The notes: generated from the letters alone by a model not told the origin. Shown: positions 17,141-27,374, numbered from the stretch's first letter. The stretch is DNA of 64,000 nucleotides from Xanthobacteraceae bacterium (GCA_019745775.1 JAIESR010000002.1:1-64000), one strand, 5' to 3'. A program made the numbers and translations.

Positions 17141-17536
17141 CTACGCGACTTCGCCGTAGCGCTTGCGGATACCGGACTTCAGCTCGTTGAAAAGCCGCTT
17201 CAGCGTCGCGACTTCGGCCTCGAGCGTCTTCACGCGGGTGGCGAGATCGCCCTGCACCGCCTCGGGTGCCGAGGAGGGCGCACGAACCTCGTCGGTAAAA
17301 GAGATTCCCATCTCGTTGCCGCTCCGCCACTCGACCCGCGCGCGATGAGACTCTTCCTTGTTGGGGATGTAGAGTTCGATCGCTTCGGGCACGGCGATGG
17401 ATTCCGAGAACTTCAGCCGTGCGCCAGTCTCGGAATAGTCGCGGATCAGGCAATCGACGCTCGATCGCCGATTGTTGAAGTAGATTCGTCCCTGCAGAAA
17501 GCTCTTCTGACGTGCGGACGAGCGGCGCTCTGCCAT
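17141..17536 (-). CDS. PilZ domain protein with C-terminal coiled coil
   Basis: Starting at the ATG at 17536 the product has 131 residues. Residues about 1-75 are a PilZ domain: an RRSSARQ segment at the N-terminus and the DYSETGARL box (DxSxxG) that together bind cyclic di-GMP in the family. Residues about 95-130 form a helix likely to be a coiled coil (TRVKTLEAEVATLKRLFNEL). It has no membrane span. The arrangement suggests a c-di-GMP effector that oligomerises. The start ten residues further upstream is possible. Confidence 0.85.
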   Translation of the reverse strand: MAERRSSARQKSFLQGRIYFNNRRSSVDCLIRDYSETGARLKFSESIAVPEAIELYIPNKEESHRARVEWRSGNEMGISFTDEVRAPSSAPEAVQGDLATRVKTLEAEVATLKRLFNELKSGIRKRYGEVA

Positions 17537-17683
17537 TGCAGTTCCCTGTCGAATCCGGCGGACCAAGCTCAGCGCCCGCAGACGCGGATCCGGTCGGAAT
17601 AATAGCGTGCTGACGTTACTTCATGGTTCACACTCCATTAGAGCGGCCTTAACCATGACCCTCGCCGCTGCTATTGAGATCCC

Positions 17684-18414
17684 ATGACAAAACGCGTGCG
17701 GATAGACAGGTTGCTGGTCGAGCGTGGGCTGTTCGAGAGCCGCGCGAAGGCGCAAGAGGCCATCGCCGCCGGGATGGTAACTGCCGACGGCTTGACTGTG
17801 ACCAAGCCGGCCGAGGAAATATCCACCAATGCAACACTGCAGGCTTCACCAGCGCATCCGTGGGTATCACGCGGCGGCGTCAAGCTCGCGGCGGCGCTCG
17901 ATCACTTCGGATCGACCCGGCCGGGCGCATCTGCCTCGACGTCGGCGCATCGACCGGCGGCTTCACCCAGGTGCTGCTCGCGCGTGGTGCCCGGCGCATC
18001 TATGCCGTCGACGTGGGACGCGGGCAGTTGCACGCAAGCCTTCGCGCGCGGCCGGACGTGGTCGCGATCGAAGCGACCGACATCCGCAGGCTCGATCCAT
18101 CACGGTTGGAAGCACCGCCCGACCTGGTCACCGTCGACGTCAGCTTCATCCCGCTGAAGCTCGTGCTGCCCGCCGCGTTTGCGCTGGTTAAACCGGCCGC
18201 CGAGGCGGTCGTCCTGATCAAGCCGCAATACGAGGCCGGACCCGATCACGTGAAAAAGGGCCTGGTGCGCGACCCGGCGATCCACGCGAAGGTCTGCTCC
18301 GACGTCACCGCATTGGTCACGTCCCTGGGATGGAACGCGTTGGGCGTAATTCCCTCCCCGATCGCCGGTGGCGACGGCAATCACGAATTCCTGATCGCCG
18401 CCAGGCGTGGCTAG
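17684..18414 (+). pseudogene. tlyA: TlyA-type rRNA 2'-O-methyltransferase, frameshifted
   Basis: The reading frame from 17684 encodes the S4-like RNA-binding start (RVRIDRLLVERGLFESRAKA) and HPWVSRGGVKLAAALDHFG. Near 17909-17911 homology jumps to the next frame, which gives IDPAGRICLDVGASTGGFTQ (the SAM motif I), DVSFIPLKL and the VLIKPQYEAG region to a stop at 18414. One missing base after TTCGG explains the break. Intact TlyA is about 245 residues and methylates ribose of 16S/23S rRNA in many bacteria. Either the gene is inactivated or the assembly has a one-base error here. A MATE gene and an rRNA methyltransferase follow. Confidence 0.88.
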
Positions 18415-18460
18415 AACGAACGCCTTTCTCTTGCCACGGCATCCGCTATGGTGCCGCGCC

Positions 18461-19873
18461 ATGACCCTACCTCGGACCATCACAGCGGCCGCGTCCGCGC
18501 CGCAAGGCGAGCTTTTTGTCTGGCGGGCCGAAGCCGTCGAGACAGTGAAGCTTGCCTGGCCGATGGCGCTGACGCAGCTCGGCCAGATCGCCATGATGAC
18601 GACCGACCTGGCGCTGATCGGCCGGCTCGGCGATGCCGCCGTGGCCTCGGTCGGGCTCGCGCATCTGATCCTGTTCCTGGGCTTCGTCTTCGGCATGGGC
18701 CTCGTGTCGGCGGTGGCGACGCTGGCGGCGCAGGCCTATGGCGCACGCGAGCCGCGGATGGTGCGCCGCTCGCTGCGCATGGGCTTGTGGGCGGCGGTGA
18801 TCCTCGGCGTGCCGATCAACATTATCCAGATGTGGGGCGAGGATATCCTGCTCGCGGCCGGGCAGACGCCCGAGTCGGCCACGCTGGCCGCACGGTATCT
18901 CGACGGCCTGGCCTGGTCGATGATTCCGGCCTGGTGCTTCATCGCGCTGCGCAACTTCATGAGCGCGGTCAACCGGCCCGAGCCAGCGCTCTGGATCACG
19001 CTGGTGGCGATCCCCGTCAACGGGTTGCTCGCCTACGCGCTGATCCACGGACACTACGGGCTGCCACGCCTCGACCTGCTGGGCGCCGGGCTCGCCACCA
19101 CGTTCGTCAACCTCGGCATGTGCGCCGCGGCGGTGTGGGTGTGCTACGCGCTGCGCCCGTTCAAGAAATATCGCGTGCTCGGACGCTTCTGGCGCATGGA
19201 CTGGGAGCTGATGCGGCAGCTGATCGTGATCGGCGTGCCGATTTCCGGGACCATGCTGCTCGAATGGGGCCTGTTCTCGTCGGCCGCGATCCTGATCGGC
19301 TGGATCGGCACCACAGCGCTCGCCGCGCATCAGATCGCACTGCAGATCGCAGCCATCCTGTTCATGATCCCGTTCGGGATTTCGATGGCGGCAACGGTGC
19401 GTGTCGGCCACGCCGTCGGCCGTGGCGATCCGATCGGCACGCGCCGCGCCGGCTTCACCGCACTCGCGCTCGGCGCCGTGATCATGATCGCGCTCACACT
19501 GGTCGTTGTCGTCTTCCGGGACGTCATTCCGGTGCTCTTCCTCGGCGACACCGTCACGGCGGCGGCAGAGACCACGCGGCTCGCCGGTGCGCTGCTGCTC
19601 GTGGGCGCGACCTGGTTCGTCTTTGACGGCATACAAGGCATCGCGGCCGGCGCGCTGCGCGGCTTGAACGATACCCGCGTGCCGATGCTTTACGCGGCGC
19701 TGAGCTTCTGGATCGTCGGCTTCACGTCGGCCTACGCACTCGCGTTCTGGTTCGGCTTCGGCGTGTACGGGGTTTGGATCGGTTTTGCGCTCAGCTTGTG
19801 GTTGTTCGCGGCGCTGTTGACGGTCCGCTTCAGGAACCTGACGGCGCGTGGCTATCTGCCGGCGGTGCCTTGA
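18461..19873 (+). CDS. MATE family multidrug efflux transporter
   Basis: The 470-residue protein has about twelve hydrophobic spans and the MATE core layout: [22 protein letters not shown] at the first span, an internal duplication starting near residue 245 ([17 protein letters not shown]), and [12 protein letters not shown]. NorM-like members export cationic drugs in exchange for Na+ or H+. The ATG at 18461 is preferred over an upstream in-frame ATG that would overlap the end of tlyA. Its stop lies about 30 bases before the next gene's start, so transcription is probably shared. Confidence 0.93.
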   Translation: MTLPRTITAAASAPQGELFVWRAEAVETVKLAWPMALTQLGQIAMMTTDLALIGRLGDAAVASVGLAHLILFLGFVFGMGLVSAVATLAAQAYGAREPRMVRRSLRMGLWAAVILGVPINIIQMWGEDILLAAGQTPESATLAARYLDGLAWSMIPAWCFIALRNFMSAVNRPEPALWITLVAIPVNGLLAYALIHGHYGLPRLDLLGAGLATTFVNLGMCAAAVWVCYALRPFKKYRVLGRFWRMDWELMRQLIVIGVPISGTMLLEWGLFSSAAILIGWIGTTALAAHQIALQIAAILFMIPFGISMAATVRVGHAVGRGDPIGTRRAGFTALALGAVIMIALTLVVVVFRDVIPVLFLGDTVTAAAETTRLAGALLLVGATWFVFDGIQGIAAGALRGLNDTRVPMLYAALSFWIVGFTSAYALAFWFGFGVYGVWIGFALSLWLFAALLTVRFRNLTARGYLPAVP

Positions 19874-19904
19874 TCGTCCTACTTGCCCCCGTTATCGCAG
19901 AGCG

Positions 19905-21143
19905 ATGGTCGAACGTCTGACGATTGCACGGCTCGGCCGGCGCGGCGACGGCATTGCCGATACGCCCGGCGGGCCGGTGTTCGTGCCGTTCGTGCTGCCG
20001 GGCGAGATCGTCGAAGCGGAAGCCTGGCCCAGCCACCCCGACCGCCGGCTGCCGATCAGGATCGAGCAGGCGAGCCCGGAGCGGATCGCGCCGATATGTC
20101 CGCACTTCGGCACCTGCGGCGGCTGCGCGCTCCAGCACTGGGCCACCGCGCGGTATCGTGAATGGAAGCGCGGCTTGGTGACCGAGGCGCTATCGCAGGC
20201 CGGGCTCGAAGCATCGGTTGACGCATTGATCGACGCCCATGGCGAAGGCCGGCGCCGCGCGGTGCTGCATGCCCGCCGCAGCGAGCGCGACGTGCTCGAG
20301 GTCGGTTTCGCTGCGCCGCGCGCGCACCGGATCATCGCCATCGACCGCTGCCCGATCCTCGCGCCCGCGCTCGAGGGCGCGGTCGCGGCCGCCTGGGCAA
20401 TCGCCGAGACCATCGAGAGCATGCGCAAGCCGCTCGACATACAGGTGACCACGACCGAAAACGGCCTCGATGTCGACTTGCGTGGATCGGGGCCGCTGAC
20501 AGCATCGGCGACGACCGCGCTGGCGCGCGTCGCCATCCAGCACAAGCTCGTGCGCCTGACGCGTCATGGCGAGATCGTGGTGCAGCGGGCAGCCCCCACC
20601 GTCGCAATGGGGCGCGCCCGCGTGACGCTGCCACCGGGAGCGTTCCTCCAGGCGACGGCAGCAGGCGAAGCCGCGCTGGCAACGCTGGTGCTGGAGCATT
20701 GCGACAAAGCCGGCAAGGTCGCAGACCTGTTCGCGGGTGTCGGGCCATTTGCGCTGCGGCTTGCGGAACGTGCGCGCGTCAACGCCATCGACAGCGACAA
20801 GGAAGCCATCGCCGCGCTGAAGCGCGCTGCCGAGACGACGCAGGGCTTGAAGCCGGTCGCGGTCGAAGCGCGCGACCTGTTCCGCCGGCCGCTCGTCGCC
20901 GCCGAGCTGAAGCCGTTCGATGCCGTCGTGTTCGACCCGCCGCGCCAGGGCGCCGAAGCGCAGGCGCGCGCACTGGCCTCGTCAGCCGTGCCGACGGTGG
21001 TGGCGGTGTCGTGCAATCCGGCGACGTTCGCCCGCGACGCGCGCATCCTCGCAGACGGCGGCTATCGCCTCACACGCGTCACGCCGATCGATCAGTTCCT
21101 GTATTCGCCGCACGTCGAACTCGTGGCCCGGCTGGAAAAATAG
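19905..21143 (+). CDS. TrmA/RumA-type RNA uracil-C5 methyltransferase
   Basis: The 412-residue enzyme methylates uracil C5 in RNA with SAM. The start has a reduced TRAM-like region ([19 protein letters not shown]). The iron-sulfur cluster motif [10 protein letters not shown] lies near residue 65, motif [15 protein letters not shown] near 275, FDPPRQGA near 345 and the nucleophile-containing [11 protein letters not shown] near 370. The ATG at 19905 begins the homology. It closes the tlyA-MATE-methyltransferase series, a common grouping in Rhizobiales. Confidence 0.9.
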   Translation: MVERLTIARLGRRGDGIADTPGGPVFVPFVLPGEIVEAEAWPSHPDRRLPIRIEQASPERIAPICPHFGTCGGCALQHWATARYREWKRGLVTEALSQAGLEASVDALIDAHGEGRRRAVLHARRSERDVLEVGFAAPRAHRIIAIDRCPILAPALEGAVAAAWAIAETIESMRKPLDIQVTTTENGLDVDLRGSGPLTASATTALARVAIQHKLVRLTRHGEIVVQRAAPTVAMGRARVTLPPGAFLQATAAGEAALATLVLEHCDKAGKVADLFAGVGPFALRLAERARVNAIDSDKEAIAALKRAAETTQGLKPVAVEARDLFRRPLVAAELKPFDAVVFDPPRQGAEAQARALASSAVPTVVAVSCNPATFARDARILADGGYRLTRVTPIDQFLYSPHVELVARLEK

Positions 21144-21146
21144 ATC

Positions 21147-21980
21147 TCAATTGCCCCAGCGGTCGCGCCACATCTGCTCGCCGATCGTGCACGAGATACG
21201 CGGCTGCCGCGCCTGTACGCGCTGGACACGCGCGCCGGGCGTGAGAGCTGCGATCTCGAGGATCAGCTTGGTGCGGATCGCCTCCTTGAATTGCACGCGA
21301 TCGCGCACCGGAATGACAAAGGCGCCCGGGCCGCCGATCACGCAATCCTCGTAGTAGATGTCGAGATTGGCGATATCCATGCTGAAGCTGTTCGGCCGGT
21401 TGAGCATCAGCGGCAGCCCGTTGATGGTGATGCCGGCGGCGACCAGATCGTCGCGCTGCGGCACGACTAGCGGACCCGAATTGTTGGGCCCGTCGCCCGA
21501 GACGTCGACCACGCGGCGCAGTCCACGGAATCCTGACGCCGCGAACAACGGCTTCGCGAACATCAGCGCGCCGCCGATCGAGGTGCGCGACGCGCGGCGA
21601 TACGGGGCACGGGCGATCTCGCCGGCGAAGGCGTCGGCGGTCTCCGGACCCTCGACCGCGCGCCAGGGCGCGATAATCCTCTGATCCTCCGGGCCTGCCC
21701 ACTCGAAATAGATCATCGCGACCTTGCCGTGGGTGCCGGCGCGGATCGCCGCCATGAATTCGCGCGAGGTGATGGCTTCGATATAACCTTCTCGCTGAAT
21801 CTGCTGCTCCTCCGGGTCCATCGAATAGGACACGTCGACCGCCAGCACGAGCTCGGTATCGACCGGAATCGCGTTGACTTGCGCCAGTTTGAGGCGCGAC
21901 GGCGCAGCAAGCCCAAAGCTTGCGAGCAATCCCGCGGTCAACACAGCGGCGATTGCGGCGGTCAAGAACCGAAAGCGCAT
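21147..21980 (-). CDS. DUF1194 secreted VWA-like protein
   Basis: From the ATG at 21980 the product has 277 residues with a signal peptide (FLTAAIAAVLTAGLLASFGLA). The mature part is DUF1194, a von Willebrand A-like fold with a metal-site motif DVSYSM and later FEWAG, TSIGGAL and DVSGDGPNNSG, which fit the other MIDAS loops. The function of DUF1194 is not established; adhesion or metal-dependent protein binding in the periplasm is likely from the fold. It is convergent with the rRNA methyltransferase gene. Confidence 0.88.
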   Translation of the reverse strand: MRFRFLTAAIAAVLTAGLLASFGLAAPSRLKLAQVNAIPVDTELVLAVDVSYSMDPEEQQIQREGYIEAITSREFMAAIRAGTHGKVAMIYFEWAGPEDQRIIAPWRAVEGPETADAFAGEIARAPYRRASRTSIGGALMFAKPLFAASGFRGLRRVVDVSGDGPNNSGPLVVPQRDDLVAAGITINGLPLMLNRPNSFSMDIANLDIYYEDCVIGGPGAFVIPVRDRVQFKEAIRTKLILEIAALTPGARVQRVQARQPRISCTIGEQMWRDRWGN

Positions 21981-22090
21981 GCGTGCCTCCAATTCCCTGA
22001 TTCGCAGATGCTGGCACGGCCAGCCTGCCTACGGAAGGAAGCTATGCAAGATATGCGCCGAAATTGTGCGATTGCGGTGGACGAAACGCG

Positions 22091-23209
22091 TTACAACCGC
22101 AACGCCTGCTCGGCCGGCGTGTATTTGAGACCGAGCGCATCGGCAACCGCGCGGCAGGTGACGAGCCCTTCGTGCACATTGAGCCCGTTGCGCAGGTTCG
22201 GGTCCTCGCCGAGCGCCCGGCGGACGCCTTCGTCGGCAAGCTCGAGCACGAACGGCAGCGTGCAGTTGTTGAGTGCGAAGGTCGAGGTGCGCGCGACCGC
22301 CCCAGGCATGTTGGTCACGCAATAGTGCACGACCTCGTCCACCAGATAGGTCGGGTTCGAATGCGTGGTCGGCCGCGAGGTCTCCGCACAACCGCCCTGG
22401 TCGATCGCGACGTCGACGATCACCGATCCTGGTTTCATCGCCTTGACCGTCGCGGCCGAGATCAGCTTCGGCGCGGCGGCGCCGGGGATCAAGACGGTGC
22501 CGATCACGAGATCGGCACGCTTGCAGACCGCTTCCACCGCGTCGCGCGTCGAGAACACGGTGCGCACACGCGCGCCGAGCTGGTTGGAGATGCGGCGCAA
22601 CGCTTCCGGATTGCGGTCGACCACCGTGACCGTCGCGCCCATTCCCACGCTGATGATCGCGGCGTGGGTGCCGGCGACGCCGCCGCCGAGGATCACGACA
22701 TCCGCCGGCGGAACGCCCGGCACGCCACCGAGCAGCACGCCGCGTCCGCCGTTCTCCTTTTCGAGGCAACGCGCGCCGACATGCGGCGCCATCCGGCCGG
22801 CGACTTCCGACATCGGCGTCAGCAGTGGCAGCGTGCCTTGCGGCGACGTCACCGTCTCATAGGCGATGGCGGTGACGCCCGAAGCGATCAGGTCGTCGGT
22901 CTGCGCCCGATCCGGCGCGAGGTGCAGATAGGTGAAAAGGATTTGTCCTTTGCGGAGCTTCTTGCGCTCGACCGCGAGCGGCTCCTTCACCTTCACGACC
23001 ATCTCGGCGCGGGCGAAGATATCGTCGGCTTTCTTCGCAATCGTTGCGCCGGCGAGCTTGTAGTCGTCGTCGGTGAGCCCAGCGCCCACGCCGGCATTCG
23101 TCTCAACCAGAACCTTGTGACCCTTGGCGGTCAGCTCGCCCACCGTCGAGGGAACGAGCCCGACGCGGAATTCGTTGTCCTTGATCTCCTTGGGCACGCC
23201 GACGAGCAT
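22091..23209 (-). CDS. ald: Alanine dehydrogenase
   Basis: This 372-residue NAD enzyme interconverts L-alanine and pyruvate plus ammonia. Family markers are MLVGVPKEIKDNEFRVGL at the start, the catalytic Lys in VKVKEPL (near 75), the catalytic His in YLHLAPD (near 96), the Rossmann motif VVILGGGVAGTHAA (near 170) and AIDQGGCAETS with the catalytic Asp near 270. Length is exactly that of the family. It is divergent from the secreted SMP-30 gene. No AldR/Lrp regulator is adjacent. Confidence 0.96.
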   Translation of the reverse strand: MLVGVPKEIKDNEFRVGLVPSTVGELTAKGHKVLVETNAGVGAGLTDDDYKLAGATIAKKADDIFARAEMVVKVKEPLAVERKKLRKGQILFTYLHLAPDRAQTDDLIASGVTAIAYETVTSPQGTLPLLTPMSEVAGRMAPHVGARCLEKENGGRGVLLGGVPGVPPADVVILGGGVAGTHAAIISVGMGATVTVVDRNPEALRRISNQLGARVRTVFSTRDAVEAVCKRADLVIGTVLIPGAAAPKLISAATVKAMKPGSVIVDVAIDQGGCAETSRPTTHSNPTYLVDEVVHYCVTNMPGAVARTSTFALNNCTLPFVLELADEGVRRALGEDPNLRNGLNVHEGLVTCRAVADALGLKYTPAEQALRL

Positions 23210-23336
23210 GATTTACCTGCAGTGTCTTTCGGGTGGACCCGCCGGCCACGCGTGTTGGCAGTGCCCGCGGGAGCCGATACCGTAACCTGCAAGAAATTTG
23301 CCGCCCGATCAACGAGGCGGCTGCAGGGAGGTGGCC

Positions 23337-24410
23337 ATGAAGACATCCAATGGGCATGTGAGCTTACGATTCCTGTTGACGACGACTGTTGTCGCGCTCT
23401 GTCTCAGTGTCACCGACGGCGCAGCGCAGGAGCGCAAGTCGGTTGTCGTGAAGAAGGACCCGGCGCTCGACGCGCTGATCTCACCGGACGCGCAGCTTGA
23501 AAAGATCGCCGGCGGCTTCGGTTTCACCGAAGGCGCACTGTGGGTGCCGGTGGGCGAAGGCGGCTACCTCTTGTTCACCGACATCCCAGGCAACGTGATC
23601 TACAAATGGACGCCGGATGGCAACGTCTCCGTCCACATGGAGAAATGCGGCTATCGGGGCGTCGACATCTGGCGTGTCGGCTTCATGCAGACCAACGGAA
23701 AGAAGCCGGGCGGTCCGGGGTTCGAGGAATTCCCGATGATCGGCTGCAACGGTCTCACGCTCGATCGGCAGGGCCGGCTTGTCATCGCCACATGGGCCGG
23801 CCGCTCGATCGATCGCATCGAGCATGACGGCAAGCGCACCGTGCTGGCCGACCGCTGGGAAGGAAAGCGCTTCGGCGGCACCAACGACGTCATCGTCAAG
23901 AAGGATGGCACGATCTATTTCACCGACGGCTTCGGCGGTCTGCGCCTGCGCGAGAAGGATCCGGGCCGTGAGATTTTCACCAACGGTGTCTACATGATCC
24001 GGAACGGCGCGGTCACCCGGGTGATCGGCGACATGCCAAACACCAATGGCCTCGTGCTCTCGCCTGACGAAAAGGTCCTCTACGCCAATGGCAGCCGCGA
24101 TCGCTACATCAGGGCCTATGACGTGAACCCGGACGGCACGCTCAGCAGCGGCCGAATGCTCATAGACCTCAATAGCGACCCGGCCCCCGGCATCACCGAT
24201 GGCGTGCGTGTCGACGTGAACGGCAATCTCTGGGAGACCGGCCCCGGCGGGGTCTGGATCATCTCGCCGGAGGGCAAGCACCTCGGCACTATTCTGCTGC
24301 CTGAGCTCGGCGCCAATGTCGAGTTCGGGGGCGCCGACCGGAAGACGCTCTACATCGCAGCGCGCACCAGCATCTATCGGATTCGGGTGAACATCGCCGG
24401 CATTCCGTGA
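23337..24410 (+). CDS. Secreted SMP-30/gluconolactonase-like protein
   Basis: The ATG at 23337 follows GGGAGG; the product has 357 residues with a signal peptide (LRFLLTTTVVALCLSVTDGAAQ). The mature part is a six-bladed propeller of the SMP-30 group with the metal ligands Glu in FTEGALW, Asn in FGGTNDV and PNTNGLVLSPDEK, and Asp in ITDGVRVD. Family members hydrolyse lactones. Export to the periplasm suggests action on sugar lactones or other esters taken in. It stands alone between divergent ald and convergent ribB. Confidence 0.88.
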   Translation: MKTSNGHVSLRFLLTTTVVALCLSVTDGAAQERKSVVVKKDPALDALISPDAQLEKIAGGFGFTEGALWVPVGEGGYLLFTDIPGNVIYKWTPDGNVSVHMEKCGYRGVDIWRVGFMQTNGKKPGGPGFEEFPMIGCNGLTLDRQGRLVIATWAGRSIDRIEHDGKRTVLADRWEGKRFGGTNDVIVKKDGTIYFTDGFGGLRLREKDPGREIFTNGVYMIRNGAVTRVIGDMPNTNGLVLSPDEKVLYANGSRDRYIRAYDVNPDGTLSSGRMLIDLNSDPAPGITDGVRVDVNGNLWETGPGGVWIISPEGKHLGTILLPELGANVEFGGADRKTLYIAARTSIYRIRVNIAGIP

Positions 24411-24445
24411 GGCAGGAGCAGCTATCGTCCGCTGAGCGACTTCAC

Positions 24446-25537
24446 CTACCCCTCCAGCGGCACCGTGTCCTTGATCTCGATGCCGAAGCCGGCGAGACCG
24501 ACGTAGCGGAGCTTCCGCGACGTGATCAGCCGGATCGAGGAGATGCCCAGGTCCTTCAAAATCTGTGCCCCGAGCCCGATCTCGCGCCACTGCCGCGAGC
24601 GCGCGGCTTCCGAATTGGTGGAGCCGGCCTGCGGAATCTCATGCGTCGGCACGCCGGCGGCGCCGTCGCGCAGGAACACCAGCACACCGCGGCCTTCGGC
24701 CTTGAACCGGCGCAACACGGCGGGAATCGGATTGGAGCCCCCGAACACGTCACGGATGATATCGGCGCGGTGCAGCCGCGCCAGCATGTCCTCGCCGTTG
24801 CCGACGCGTCCGTGCACAAACGCCATGTGCTGCACGGCGTCGAACGGCGTGACATAGGCGTAGCCGGCGAGCGTGCCGATCTCGCTCTTGACCGGAAACT
24901 CGCCAACCCGCTTGACCAGCTTGTCGCGCACCTGCCGGTAGGCGATCAGGTCGGCGATCGATAGGCGCTGCAGCTTATGCTTCTCCGCAAAGGCGGCAAC
25001 CGTACCGCCGCGCATGACGGTGCCATCGTCGTTCATCAGTTCTGCGAGCACGCCGACCGGCGGCTGCCCGGCAAGCCGGCAGAGGTCGACGCAAGCCTCG
25101 GTGTGGCCGGAACGCATGAGCACGCCACCCTCTTTCGCGACCAGCGGAAAGACGTGTCCCGGCCGCACGAAATCATTGGCGCCACTGTTGCCGTTGGCGA
25201 GCGCGCGCACGGTGTTGTTGCGCTCCTCCGCCGAGATGCCGGTGGTCAGGCCGTGCCGCACGTCGACCGACACCGTGAAGGCGGTGCCGAGCGGCGCGTC
25301 GTTCAGCGCCACCATCGGGTCGAGGTGCAATCGCTTCGCCTCGTCGGAGGCGAGCGGCGCGCACACGATGCCCGACGTGTTGCGGATAATGAACGCCATC
25401 TTCTCGGGCGTGCACAGCGACGCCGCGACGAACAGATCGCCCTCGTTCTCGCGATCGTCATCGTCGGCGACGACAACGATATCGCCTCTGGCAAAGGCGG
25501 CGATCGCCGCTTCGACGCGCTTATGGATGTCGTCCAC
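24446..25537 (-). CDS. ribB: 3,4-Dihydroxy-2-butanone 4-phosphate synthase with degenerate RibA domain
   Basis: The GTG at 25537 is chosen because AAGGA precedes it and the family starts with a DDIHKRVEAAI-like helix; the product has 363 residues. Residues about 5-205 are a complete RibB domain (DDDDRENEGDL, the substrate loop GNSGANDFVRPGHVFPL, GHTEACVDLCRLAG) making the four-carbon riboflavin precursor from ribulose 5-phosphate. The C-terminal half has the RibA fold, but the zinc-binding cysteines are lost: LHRADIIRDVFGG stands where a Cys-rich motif is expected. GTP cyclohydrolase II activity is therefore unlikely. It follows aroC by 11 bases. Confidence 0.93.
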   Translation of the reverse strand: MDDIHKRVEAAIAAFARGDIVVVADDDDRENEGDLFVAASLCTPEKMAFIIRNTSGIVCAPLASDEAKRLHLDPMVALNDAPLGTAFTVSVDVRHGLTTGISAEERNNTVRALANGNSGANDFVRPGHVFPLVAKEGGVLMRSGHTEACVDLCRLAGQPPVGVLAELMNDDGTVMRGGTVAAFAEKHKLQRLSIADLIAYRQVRDKLVKRVGEFPVKSEIGTLAGYAYVTPFDAVQHMAFVHGRVGNGEDMLARLHRADIIRDVFGGSNPIPAVLRRFKAEGRGVLVFLRDGAAGVPTHEIPQAGSTNSEAARSRQWREIGLGAQILKDLGISSIRLITSRKLRYVGLAGFGIEIKDTVPLEG

Positions 25538-25548
25538 GGGTATATTCC

Positions 25549-26688
25549 TTAACTGCGCGGCTTCGCGAACGGCCAGGCGGGGCTTTCGCCCACCTGCGCG
25601 CGTTGCCGCAGAAAGTGGTCTGCGACCACACACGCCATCATCGCCTCGCCGATCGGCACCGCCCGGATGCCGACGCAAGGATCATGGCGGCCCTTGGTCG
25701 AGATCTCGGTCTCGCCGCCGTAGCGATCGACGGTGCGCCGCGCCGTCAGGATCGACGACGTCGGCTTCACCGCGAAGCGCACGACGATCGGTTGGCCGGT
25801 CGAGATGCCGCCGAGGACGCCGCCGGCATTGTTCGACAGGAACACCGGCCTGCCGTCGTTGCCCAGACCTTCATGGGCAATGCGCATCTCGTCGCCATTC
25901 TCTTCGCCGGTGAGCGCGGCCGCGCCCATCCCGGCGCCAATCTCCACGCCCTTCACCGCGTTGATGCCCATCATCGCGGCCGCGAGGTCGCCGTCGAGCT
26001 TGCCGTAGATCGGCGCGCCGAGACCTGCCGGCACGCCTTCGGCAACGACTTCGATCACGGCACCGACCGACGAGCCCTTCTTGCGGATGCCGTCGAGATA
26101 ACCCTCGAAGAATTTCGCCTTCTGCGCATCGGGGCAAAAGAACGGATTGCGGTCGACCTCGTTCCAGTCCCATCGCGCACGATCGATCTTCTCCGGGCCC
26201 ATCTGGATGAGCGCGGCGCGCACGGTCATGCCGGGCACGATCTTGCGCGCAATCGCGCCGGCCGCGACCCGCGTCGCGGTCTCGCGCGCCGACTGGCGGC
26301 CGCCGCCGCGATAGTCGCGCTGCCCATACTTGACGTCGTACGTATAGTCGGCGTGGCCGGGCCGGTACTTGTCGCGGATGTCAGAGTAGTCCTTCGAGCG
26401 CTGATCGACGTTGTCGATCAGCAGGCCGATTGGCGTGCCAGTGGTGACCTGCGCGCCCATCCGCTCGTCCTTGAACACACCGGACAGGATCCGGACCTGG
26501 TCGGGCTCCGCCCGCTGGGTGGTGAAGCGCGACTGGCCGGGCCGGCGCTTGTCGAGAAACGGCTGGATGTCGGCCTCGGTCAGCGGAATGCCAGGCGGGC
26601 AGCCGTCAACCACGCAGCCGATCGCCGGCCCATGGCTCTCGCCAAAGGTCGTGACCCGGAACATATGGCCGAACGTATTGAACGACAT
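25549..26688 (-). CDS. aroC: Chorismate synthase
   Basis: The 379-residue enzyme converts EPSP to chorismate with reduced FMN, the last shared step of aromatic amino-acid synthesis. Signatures are [14 protein letters not shown] near the start, the [14 protein letters not shown] region, [24 protein letters not shown] and the terminal [13 protein letters not shown]. Length is standard. It sits between the phosphatase and ribB in a minus-strand cluster with fabI. Confidence 0.97.
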   Translation of the reverse strand: MSFNTFGHMFRVTTFGESHGPAIGCVVDGCPPGIPLTEADIQPFLDKRRPGQSRFTTQRAEPDQVRILSGVFKDERMGAQVTTGTPIGLLIDNVDQRSKDYSDIRDKYRPGHADYTYDVKYGQRDYRGGGRQSARETATRVAAGAIARKIVPGMTVRAALIQMGPEKIDRARWDWNEVDRNPFFCPDAQKAKFFEGYLDGIRKKGSSVGAVIEVVAEGVPAGLGAPIYGKLDGDLAAAMMGINAVKGVEIGAGMGAAALTGEENGDEMRIAHEGLGNDGRPVFLSNNAGGVLGGISTGQPIVVRFAVKPTSSILTARRTVDRYGGETEISTKGRHDPCVGIRAVPIGEAMMACVVADHFLRQRAQVGESPAWPFAKPRS

Positions 26689-26752
26689 GCGTTTCCACCG
26701 GCTTCACGGTGGTGGTAACCCTGCCGCGCCCCGGGGTCAAATGGCACGCGCG

Positions 26753-27352
26753 CTACGCGTATCTGGTCAGCTGCTGGTCCGCAAAAAGGTAAACCACGCC
26801 CTGCTCGATAGGATGGTGCGCGGCATCCTCCGGCGCCGCAATGCCGAGATGCCCGACCAGCGCCCGCCCCGTGCCGCCATGCGCGGTCACCACGGTATCC
26901 CGGTCGAGCGTCGCATACCATTCGCCGACCCGGCGCGCGACTTCTTCATAGGTCTCGCCCCCGGGCGGCCGGAACAGCCACTTGTCCCCTTCGCGCTTCT
27001 CGACCACCGAGCGGTCGCGCTTGAGCACGTCGAGATACGTAAGCCCTTCCCAGTCGCCGAACGCGATCTCCTGGAGCCGAGGATCGCGGACATAGGCACC
27101 CGGCGGAAGATCGAGCGCACTGCGGATGATGTCCATGGTCTCGCTCGCGCGCACCAGCGGGCTGGAGACGTAGTGCAGGTCGCCGGCGGCGCGGCCGTCG
27201 CGCGCGAACAAATCGCGCAGGATGCCGGCGCACTGCGCCGCCTGCGTGCGACCGCGATCGTTGAGCGGGATGTCGTGACCGCCCTGCAACCGGCCTTCGA
27301 TGTTCCAGTCGGTCAGCCCGTGACGAACATAATAGAGCGTTGGGCGCGACAC
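26753..27352 (-). CDS. Histidine phosphatase superfamily protein
   Basis: The 199-residue protein has the phosphoglycerate-mutase-like core: catalytic His in YVRHGLTDWN (near 10), Arg in SSPLVRASET (near 65), acidic residue in EIAFGDWEG (near 95) and the second His in VTAHGGTGRAL (near 158). Such proteins are phosphatases or mutases; the substrate is not evident. It lies 22 bases downstream of fabI and upstream of aroC in the same direction, so it is probably cotranscribed with lipid and aromatic pathway genes. Confidence 0.9.
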   Translation of the reverse strand: MSRPTLYYVRHGLTDWNIEGRLQGGHDIPLNDRGRTQAAQCAGILRDLFARDGRAAGDLHYVSSPLVRASETMDIIRSALDLPPGAYVRDPRLQEIAFGDWEGLTYLDVLKRDRSVVEKREGDKWLFRPPGGETYEEVARRVGEWYATLDRDTVVTAHGGTGRALVGHLGIAAPEDAAHHPIEQGVVYLFADQQLTRYA

Positions 27353-27374
27353 GTGCTGCTTTCCAAAGTTCGCA

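Noticed and set aside
14357..17602. Long plus-strand ORFs opposite ligD
   Set aside because: They mirror ligD codon bias and lack any domain; ligD motifs are complete on the minus strand.
25538..25678. Longer N-terminus for RibB
   Set aside because: The stretch overlaps the aroC 3' end, is Arg-rich and lacks homology; the GTG at 25537 has a ribosome site.
24411..26800. FMN riboswitch before ribB
   Set aside because: ribB follows aroC by 11 bases with no room for a riboswitch; none was recognised before aroC.
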